Assembly (NCBI GenBank): GCA_030278955.1
Contig: JAOANR010000003.1
Coordinates: 34,296,080 to 34,360,079 of the forward strand
DNA from: Hygrophila difformis
Taxonomy: Eukaryota > Streptophyta > Magnoliopsida > Lamiales > Acanthaceae
DNA: 64,000 nt
Reading direction: 5' to 3'
In this document: one piece after another, positions 56,938 to 64,000 of the stretch
Numbering within the stretch: the stretch's first letter is position 1
Layout of the letters: each line of letters starts with the position of its first letter
Notes under the pieces: generated by a model
The model's input: only the letters and a program-made list of their open reading frames with translations
Databases searched by the model: none
What the model was told of the DNA's origin: nothing
Made by a program: the position numbers and the translations under genes

Positions 56938-57725
56938 GCTGAGCACTTTTTCAAATGCAAAGAAGGATGCAACATCACATGCGGCAAGAATTATCCCAGT
57001 GGCATTGAAGTTGTTGAATGAGGACAGCTCTACTGCCGTGATGGTTGGTGAATCATGATATTGTTGTTCCTTGATTTTTTTAAGCTATTGTCTCCGTTTC
57101 TGCACTATGGGTTTACATTTTTATGTGTTACTTTAATTTCGTATACGACAACAATGCTTCAAGCATCGGTGGGTAAAGGTGTAGTTCAAACATCCTTATC
57201 CTTGCCTTATATTACAGATAGTCTGTTTTTCATATTTTGTGATCACCTTTGTCTTTGTTTCATGAAGTTACAACTCTGCCTGTGAAACTATTTTTACTTG
57301 GCGTTAACTTCTGCATTCATCATTGCAAATTTGGTTATTTTCTGTTTTCTGCAATGTTCAATTTGCAGGAAGAAGCTGTGAGCCTGATATGCACCATGAT
57401 GAATTTCTTTCCATTATCAGTCCAACAACATTATAATAATGTATGTAATTGATCTTATTGATTATGTAGTGTTCAAGAGCAAACAACTAAACACGCACTA
57501 AAGCACATTTTCATTGGCAGGTTGAAGATGCTATTGTCTTGAAGCTCTTCTCAGGAGAATGCAGTTCCGGTTTGTTGCATGTGAGAATTCTCAATTTTTG
57601 TTGGCATTTATATCTTTGACTAACAGTCGTGCTCATTTGCTTTTGTTTTGATTTGTAGAAGCTTATTTATGGCTTGTCATTGCTTCCAAAAGTGCGGGGA
57701 GATGCTGATAGCTGGTCTTTATATT
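56938..57725 (+). pseudogene. PELP1/RIX1-like protein fragment, four exons
   Basis: Four exons bounded by AG and GT: 56938-57043 (LSTFSNAKKDATSHAARIIP), 57369-57440 (EEAVSLICTMMNFFPLSVQQ), 57521-57580 (VEDAIVLKLFSGECSSGLLH) and 57659-57725 (KLIYGLSLLPKVRGDADSWS). The last block, ...LPKxRGDxDSWSL..., is characteristic of the RIX1/PELP1 family, HEAT-like scaffolds of the complex that matures the 60S ribosomal subunit with midasin. The last exon runs into TGA at 57724-57726 where homology ends. Introns are in place, so capture was at the DNA level. The full family protein is much longer; only a middle part is present. Confidence 0.65.
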
Positions 57726-57726
57726 G

Positions 57727-58340
57727 ATGTGCGTTTCCAGATAGAAGTTTGGATTTTGGTATAGGTTAGTTTTGACTTTTGAGTTCGATCACTCTGGTTG
57801 TGTAGTTTCTCTACGTGTTTTTGTGTGCCATAGACAACGAATCATCTATGCTTACAAATTAAGAGCAATATTTATGTATCAATCACACCATACCTGACAT
57901 ATAACTCATTGGCCTGATTCTTTGTGAAGTCGCAATCCTATAATTCAAAATAATTAAGGTGTGGATTCTGAGTTTGGAAGAAATATAGGGTTTTCTACAA
58001 GGAAAAGTAACAACTAAGGTGAAATTCTGATAATGGATGTGGTCCCTTACTGATTTATCGATTCCAAATTTGATTGTGCTACGGTGGAACATGTATAATT
58101 GAAAATAAAGCCATATAGAAAAAAGCAGCAGTATAGTTAGTTGCTAACACTAACAGCATGGAATGATTTCTATTTTGCATTTTAATTTTTCTTTTCATTT
58201 TCGTTCTGCAATTGGCCCAATGCATTTAATGTTCGATGCATTAATCAGTTGAACTGTGTGCAATAAAACATTCCAGTTATTGTGCAGGTAAGACTGAGTA
58301 TTTTGACTTATATATATTAGTCTTGAATTTGTTTGTGCAG
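57727..58340. other. Spacer without recognised gene
   Basis: AT-rich, no supported exon; partial intron-like sequence ending in TTTGTGCAG before the next fragment. Confidence 0.4.
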
Positions 58341-59008
58341 GTAAGAATTGTGGTACAAAGCCACTATTGTGGACTTGGGGCGCAAGCATTGCAAAATGGA
58401 ATGCATTTGGGAAGTTCTGTGAAGATTATTCTACAGAAAAGAAAGTAGATTGCCTGGCTGCAGATAGCAATCCCACTCATCGTTCGACTGTTGAGAGGTT
58501 ATGCACATGGGAGGAGAAACTTTATCGGGAGGTTAAGGTATTCCAATTATGATGCCAAGCTTGTTCCTTCATTGTAATTGACTCTTTTTAATCAGTTCTG
58601 TTCTTCATTTTGTGTTATGGCAAATTATAATTATCCTCAGGTAAGTTATAGTTACTGAAATTTATTTTATGGAGTCAGAGAATCACAAATTTTTAAACAA
58701 TACACTTCTGTGTATATCATAGTTTCTTTGGAGAGCTTCCGGTGCACAGTATATACTTCTATGTTCTTTTTGCGGTCATTGAAGAATGCTGAGAGTCTTA
58801 AATCAGAGCATGAGAAAAGGGCAGCAACTCTCAATAAGCTTGAAATGAAGGATGCTGATTACATGAAAACTGACAAGGCCAGAAAGGAAGCTGAAAGATT
58901 GGAATCTCAGATGATGGTTTCTGTTCAGGCAATTGAGGCAATCTCTGCGGAGATTATCAATTTGCGCGAATCAGAGCTTTACCCACAACTTCTTGAACTT
59001 GTGGCAGG
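58341..59008 (+). pseudogene. DUF630/632 (NRG2-like) protein fragment, two exons
   Basis: Exon 1 (58341-58537) encodes KNCGTKPLLWTWGASIAKWN and ADSNPTHRSTVERLCTWEEK followed by KLYREVK and a GTATTC donor. Exon 2 (58785-59008) encodes AESLKSEHEKRAATLNKLEM, TDKARKEAERLESQMMVSVQ and IINLRESELYPQLLELVAG. The block HRSTVERLxxWEEKLYREVK ... KxEHEKR ... LRESELYPQLxEL is the core of DUF632, a plant family including NITRATE REGULATORY GENE 2. Both exons are open but the flanking parts (N-terminal DUF630, C-terminus) are absent. Confidence 0.8.
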
Positions 59009-59660
59009 GTTAGTTCTCTACTAAAACTTTTTTGTTTAACTAGATCTTCACATAAGTTACATTTTTGTTTGAATTTTGAAATGTTAATTTGTAAAGGCTA
59101 TCTAAGCTGTCCTAAATTGATAGGGTTGTTTTAGCTGATTCATAAGAATTAGTCAATTAGAGTACAGATACTATTTAAATTTATTAGTATTTAGTAAGAA
59201 TTAATAATGCAAGTTCAGGTAGTCTAACTGGTAAAAACAAGCCTGTCAATCTATTCATCTGAAGAGTTGTTTTATTTTGGTATACACAAAAAGGGTATTA
59301 GCTGGGAAAAAGTGGCCTAGAATTTGCAAAGAGGAACCTTGGGACTGGGAATTGCTGAATAACTATAACTTCTCTTTGTTTATAACCCAGTTGTTGGTTT
59401 AGCTGACAATGGTATAGAATTACTCCTTTTTTCAGGGAAACTATTGAGGAAAACAGATGTTCGTTATGTCAAAATTTAAGTGTTTTAGGACAAGAAGAGG
59501 TTTCATATAAGTTCTTAATGTTTGAAAAATTATATAACTGCTTAACTGGATCTTTAAATCATCGGACCTACTATTACATGTGTAATCTCATTTTATTTGT
59601 CATCTCTTGTTCTTACTATCAGCTGGTGGTTTTTCCTTTGTTGCTGAAATTTATTTCAGT
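59009..59660. other. Intron-like spacer
   Basis: AT-rich, no coding signature found. It ends with TTTATTTCAG just before the next exon-like stretch. Confidence 0.4.
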
Positions 59661-60611
59661 TCATTTGGAGATATATGGCACCAAGGTTTTGCAAGATTCT
59701 GCGGAAGTCAGCATCACCTCTATTTGCTACATCTGCTGAGGATTTAGGGATATCTCCTGATTGGGTTGAGGTAATGTTGATGTTTGAAGTATTATCTGAT
59801 GGGCAACCTTGGATCAAACGAAAAAGAGCTCCTGCTGAAATTTGTAGTAAACAAAATGTTGGGTTTGAGACATGTTTGTCCTTGCTCACTCTTTTGATAA
59901 GGATGCCAGAAAATTATTTGGGTTCCAGAGGTTCATTGTTGTATCTAACCCATGTTCTTAACCTTGAAAGGTACGTAATCGATTTTATATTGTGTTTTCA
60001 TTACCAAACTTATTTTATGAAAGCAATCAAGAAAGCACGGGAAAATTATATACTTCAAGCTCCAAAAAGAGAAAGTACCATTTCCTTTCTGTAAATACTG
60101 CACAAGTGTGTGTATCCCTTCTCTTCTCATTGAATGTTCTATTGATTAAACTTACTCGTGCATTCAGGCTTCTGGTGAGCAACTTGTTAGGTCAGCACAA
60201 CACACCGTCATCTCTTAACACCTATCAGATCCTTCAATTGTTTACAACATGCCGAATGGTTCTTAAAATTTTAGCTGTAGTATGAATCAGTATAAAAGAT
60301 TGACTATATTTGGTCAAAAACTTCCTGCCACCAACATATTTCAGTATAGCAGGTCCCTCTCCCCTCCCTCATTAGTCCATTTATGTTTATATGCTCCCTT
60401 TATTCGGATGATAACCAGGCAAATTGTTACATGATTCTATTCGCGACATTCCGATGTTAACTTTCTAATTTGGTTTCTTCCGGTTGATATGGCAGTGGTT
60501 GAGATTATACACATTCAAATATTTTGACTTTAGCTTAAAGAAATTTCTTTGATGGCGGGAACTATTGGCCAGCAGTTGGCGTTTAATTGAAAGCATAATA
60601 TCATATCCTCA
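59661..60611 (+). pseudogene. Unrecognised multi-exon gene fragment
   Basis: Four exon-like pieces with splice-compatible borders: 59661-59769 (APRFCKILRKSASPLFATSA, ends GAG|GTAATG), ~59788-59970 (DGQPWIKRKRAPAEICSKQN ... ends AAAG|GTACGT), 60169-60282 (LLVSNLLGQHNTPSSLNTYQ, LQLFTTCRMVLKILAV) and ~60549-60611 (LLASSWRLIESIISYP, ends CAG|GTAATT). They may come from one large helical-repeat protein; a nucleolar URB2-type protein is a possibility I cannot confirm. The first piece could also belong to the midasin N-terminus. Confidence 0.4.
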
Positions 60612-60890
60612 GGTAATTATTCACTTCCGTTACCTATATTTTCATTATTTTCACTACATGGGAGTGTGGCTGTTGCTGCTAACTTGTATTTACACTTATT
60701 TGAATTATTATAAATCCGCTTCTTGTCCGTTCAAAAGGATAATATTATGAAAATCACTTTCTGATTATTTTGAATTATCTAAGCTAACATTTGTTTTTAT
60801 TCAATGTTCGTAATGCATTTATTTTTTATTTTCAAGTGGTATTGAAGAAAACTGATCCAACATTTGAATTAATTATTCTTATATTTTTAG

Positions 60891-61431
60891 GAATCAAATC
60901 GGTTGTTAAATGTTGCTCGGATATCTTATCGTTTTCTCTCATTGGAGCAAAAGCTTTTCACTGTGCTCTGGGACTGGTCTTGCTTTATGAATCCGATTGA
61001 CATTGAAATCTGATTGACATTGAAATTACAAGGTTGGATCTGTGTAACTGAATTAGGAAATTACTCCATTTGAGCATCCTTATTTGTCAGTTTTCGATTA
61101 TAGGATTCATTATTTCTGCATGTTTGTTGACATACATGCATGATTTTATTAGGAGTATATTATTTATTTTTTTATGGACTATGGTGTTCATTGACCTTTC
61201 TCTTGCTGTCAACTTTGGTGTGAAAAGAGATTGGTTGTCAGAAGGTATGCCTTATTCTTTATGGTTGTTTTTCTGCAGGAATCCTGATCCTTTCTTCTTG
61301 ACGCCTGCCATGACAAAACGTTTTGAGATGGTCTCCTTAGCTGTGACTCAGAGGTGGCCTGTGCTTCTTTATAGTCCGCCGGGTAGTGGAAAAACTGCTC
61401 TTATTAACAAATTGGCTCACAGTTATGGTAA
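60891..61431 (+). pseudogene. MDN1: Midasin (MDN1) fragment, two exons
   Basis: Exon A (60891 to ~61009, after ATTTTTAG) encodes ESNRLLNVARISYRFLSLEQ and KLFTVLWDWSCFMNP, matching the N-terminal region of plant midasin. Exon B (61279-61431, after TTCTGCAG) encodes NPDPFFLTPAMTKRFEMVSL, AVTQRWPVLLYSPPGSGKTA and LINKLAHSYGN, the start of the first AAA+ module with its Walker A loop (SPPGSGKT, family usually GPxGSGKT). Midasin is a giant dynein-like ATPase that removes assembly factors from pre-60S ribosomes. Only a few percent of the protein is present. Confidence 0.75.
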
Positions 61432-61852
61432 TATAGGTACGTTCTCTGAAGGTGCTTTAATGCATGCATGTCCTGTGAGTTGGTTGGACTTTTTCTTCTC
61501 ATTTTTCATCATTAAAAGACATGAACGTATTGGAAAGTTTCTGTTTGGCCTTGACATATAATGGTGAGTAAGGTTTCTATTTCTACTAAATTCTAACATT
61601 TATAAACTATTAGGGTCAAAGACACAACACCCTCATGCAGAAAGTTTTTTTCTTGTTTCGATTAGTGATGTATAAGTTTCTAATTGGATATTCATTTGCT
61701 TATGCATCTTGATTAACAAATTGGCTCACAGTTATGGTAATAGAGGTACGTTCTTTGAAGGTGCTTTAATGCATGCATGTCCTGTGAGTTGGTTGGACTT
61801 TTTCTTCTCATTTTTCATCATTAAAAGACATGCACATATTGGAAAGTTTCTG
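61403..61852 (+). repeat. 141-bp direct repeat spanning the midasin exon end
   Basis: 61403-61543 and 61712-61852 are near-identical (ATTAACAAATTGGCTCACAG ... GGAAAGTTTCTG), spaced 309 bp. The copy includes the last ~29 bases of the midasin exon plus intron, so it arose after or during capture. Confidence 0.9.
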
Positions 61853-62310
61853 GACAAATTGCTTCCAAAATTGATGGAACAGATTCAAGGGTTCTGATAT
61901 TTCCAGAGGTCCCTTATTTAATTACTCTCTTTGCTACATTATTCTGGATTAACAATTGCAAAGCCTTCACCTATATTTTATTGACATATATTTGCACAAT
62001 GTAGATGACAAGACTGCTGGATATTCTTGAAGATTACTTAATGTTCCGTGAATGTAGTGTTGTATAGATTCACTTTCCTGAAACCCCATCTGTATTCTGC
62101 TTTTCAATATTACAGTTCCCCATTTGCTACATAGTTGTGAGTTTACTTGAAGTTCATTATTCGTGCTTTTTAACATATTCTGCTTCAGGGTTTCGTTGCT
62201 TGGAAACAAATATTCAATCAGTATGAAGAGGGCAACAAAGGAAAAAAAATGAAGCTTGGATTGAAACCCTTGTCTTTCACAAGTTTGAGTGCTTTGTGGT
62301 TGCGTGGTGG
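61853..62310. other. Spacer with short exon-like pieces
   Basis: Contains KLLPKLMEQIQGF before a stop (61858-61897) and, after TTCAG at 62188, GFVAWKQIFNQYEEGNKGKK. Neither is assigned; the rest is intron-like. Confidence 0.3.
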
Positions 62311-62414
62311 AGTTTCAGACCACTTTCCAGCTGGTCTGAGAGTGCTCGTTGTGGATGATGACCCTACTTGTTTAGTCATTTTGGATAAGATGCTCAAAAA
62401 TTGTCTCTATCAAG
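62311..62414 (+). pseudogene. Type-B response regulator (ARR) fragment, receiver N-terminus
   Basis: Encodes VSDHFPAGLRVLVVDDDPTC followed by LVILDKMLKNCLYQ and then a GTATTT donor. This is the first exon end of type-B cytokinin response regulators (ARR1/2/10/12 type): it has the acidic DDD pocket but not the phospho-accepting Asp, which lies in the next exon, absent here. The upstream ALWLRGG sequence is not family-like, so capture began inside the exon. Non-functional fragment. Confidence 0.8.
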
Positions 62415-63690
62415 GTATTTGTTTCTTACATTGGTTTGGGTGGTCAAATTTCGTACCAGTTAGGGCATGTTTTGCAGAGTATGTGTTCCACGATCTGCTG
62501 TTGAAATTTGTGTTTGATTTTGTTAGGTTTGATCAAAATCTTCCATGCCTGCTTATAATTTCGTTGTGCACTCATTTTGAGCTCAAGACCGACGGAAGCA
62601 AATTTGCTGACGGTTCTGGAATTTCAAGGATGCATTCTTGAGGACCATTGATGTTGTTTAAGGAACTCATGGCATCGAATAAAACTCCTCGGTCATTGCT
62701 TCCTCCTCGCTGCTCCAAGGGATTCATGTAGTTGTTGCTTCCCCATTAGAAGGTAATATCTTATAAATGGAAAACTTGTTAACTCAGTTTCAATTCTTGT
62801 AGTTGTGATGCTGCTGAATTCAGTTTCTAACATTTTTGTTTGTGATGCAGTTGCACGTTTCATTCTGGTCACGTCTCCTTTAACGAATGGTTTTTGTATT
62901 TCAATAGAATTTTGGAGCTCCGTAATTGTTGGGTGATATTAGAAATGTGGAGGATTTGGACAGGCTATCCCTTAATGTCAAGTGTGTTAGTTGCCATATG
63001 TGGCTTTCAATTTTGCAATTCGAAATTTGGTACCGTATATAGGGGAGAAGTGATTAAATTGTTAGAATATTTACGACATTTAACATGGTTATCACTGCGT
63101 GAAGCAATAGGGATAGGTTTTGGTGGTTGCCTAAGCCCTCTGTATTCTTCTTTCTTTGTGTTGTACAGCTTCCAAGAAAACACTACATTGGCCTGAGGAG
63201 GGATGATGCGGAGGCAATTTTTATTGCAGGTAATGAATGACACAGATAGAACGTTACTCCTATCTGACATCTACAATGAAGGATATTTGTTACGCTGCAT
63301 CTGCCTTATGGCAATTTTCAATTGTGGCAAGGTGCCCAAGGCAAGTTTCCTGGTGGCTTTGGTATCAGTGCATTTGAGAAGATTCAGTGTAAGCCTGGAA
63401 CAGTTCATGTCTTGTGTGAAAAGTTAATACCTTCTTTTGATATTTACATAAAAATTTATTGTGAAGTTATTAGCTATACTTCAGCAAACATTGAGGTATT
63501 GATGATGGAATTGTTCATAACTCATCTGTAACTATTTGTATTTTTTATTCTAAATTGGCTTGCAGTCATCAAATCTACATATTATTAAGCATTGAGTGCA
63601 ATTTTCTCAGTCCATGAATATTGTATTATGAGATTTTGTCAGCACTTCCCAAAGTCCTGTTTCGTTCTTCTGCTCCTGTCAGAAAACCTC
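62415..63690. other. Spacer with unassigned exon-like pieces
   Basis: Mostly intron-like. Two pieces look coding: 63169-63231 (LPRKHYIGLRRDDAEAIFIA, after GTACAG) and 63316-63426 (LWQGAQGKFPGGFGISAFEK, IQCKPGTVHVLCEK). I do not recognise either; they may be further captured exons. Confidence 0.35.
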
Positions 63691-64000
63691 ATGGGGGCGG
63701 CGAAAGTGAGTTCCTATGTTAGCCCTGGTTTTTTCCCAAAGAAATCCTGGGATCGGTTTCTTCATTACAGTGAGAGTATGTTTTGGTTTTTGGACTTGTT
63801 CTATGATGGTTGCCTGCCTTTCTTTTTTAATTTTATTTTTTTATCTCCTGCCTTCTTGTCTGTCATGCTGATCTGTACCTTCAATTTATTTATTTTTTTG
63901 GGTTTGAGCAGGCTCCAAGAATGCATTTGCCCACTATTGGATAACTGATTCATGCCCCGTCTCGGTGGAAGCCATAAGCAGCAAAGCTCCTTTTGACAAG
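63691..64000 (+). pseudogene. Ribose-phosphate pyrophosphokinase (PRS) fragment
   Basis: Exon piece ~63691-63777 encodes GAAKVSSYVSPGFFPKKSWD followed by RFLHYS; after an intron ending GAGCAG (63912) a second exon reads SKNAFAHYWITDSCPVSVEA and ISSKAPFDK to the window edge. The order YVxxGxFPxxSWxRF ... FWITDSCPxTVxxI..APF is that of plant PRPP synthetases of the PRS3/PRS4 class, C-terminal region. They make PRPP for nucleotide and His/Trp synthesis. The N-terminal half and active-site loop are not in the window. The fragment continues beyond 64000. Confidence 0.65.

Larger units (their letters stand above)
53788..64000 (+). mobile_element. Helitron-like element carrying multiple gene fragments (right end outside window)
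   Basis: The left end, A|TCTCTATATAATATCTATT, has the TC start, A on the host side and AT-rich context followed by ACTATAAGAGGAG, as in plant Helitrons. Retrotransposon D homology stops at this point. Inside are exon pieces of at least seven unrelated host genes, all on the plus strand, with introns preserved: the hallmark of exon-shuffling Helitrons. No Rep/helicase ORF is visible, so it is non-autonomous as far as seen. The CTRR end and 3' hairpin would lie beyond 64000 and could not be checked. A Pack-MULE is less likely: no long terminal inverted repeat is seen at 53788. Confidence 0.6.

Overview
The window looks like a repeat-dense stretch of nuclear DNA from a flowering plant, probably a eudicot. 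The evidence is plant Ty3/gypsy lineages (Athila, Tekay/Del-type chromovirus, a CRM-like chromovirus), tRNA-Met and tRNA-Asp type primer sites, an endogenous caulimovirid remnant, a Transposase_32-type ORF, and exon fragments of plant genes with GT-AG introns. I see no intact ordinary host gene, rRNA, tRNA or CRISPR array. Almost everything is mobile DNA, much of it nested.

Layout. 1-2300: fragment of an endogenous pararetrovirus (capsid zinc knuckle, Cys-rich domain, start of the aspartic protease), one frame broken by three TAA stops. 2661-9931: a decayed CRM-like Ty3/gypsy element (A) with a candidate 5' LTR, tRNA-Met type primer site, and gag, protease, RT, RNase H and integrase, cut at its 3' end by the next LTR. 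9932-16160: a composite Tekay-type element (B): complete 5' LTR, pre-gag coiled-coil ORF, pol with chromodomain, and two different 3' LTR starts. 16160-17808: exon-like tandem duplication, (AAT)n microsatellite and a MITE-like unit. 17809-27672: a minus-strand LTR element (C) with two 2807-bp LTRs; most of its gag-pol is gone and an antisense Transposase_32-type ORF sits in its place. 27838-53787: a minus-strand Tekay element (D) split inside RT by element E. 30213-51194: a 21-kb Athila-type element (E) with ~4.9-kb LTRs, a perfect 5-bp target duplication (ATAGC), an intact 1995-codon gag-pol ORF and, between pol and the 3' LTR, a second gene. 53788-64000 (open on the right): a Helitron-like element starting TCTCTATATAATATC and carrying, all on the plus strand, exon fragments of at least seven unrelated host genes (MND1, phosphoglycerate mutase, PELP1/RIX1-like, DUF630/632 NRG2-like, MDN1 midasin, a type-B response regulator, PRPP synthetase).

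The two most notable systems are: (1) Element E carries what reads as a complete two-exon F-box-like gene with its own TATA box and an in-phase intron, in the place where some Athila elements have an env-like ORF. The array of AATTCGAATT palindromes upstream of that TATA box has the same arrangement as the array upstream of the TATA box in the element's LTR. (2) The Helitron-like unit is a multi-gene exon-capture element; homology between the invaded retrotransposon D and its relative C stops within a few bases of the proposed Helitron end. A third signal is a set of six short hairpins in the LTR of element C, with an almost invariant loop and stems that change in a compensatory way.

Family names come from protein motifs read by eye; no search, alignment or folding program was run.
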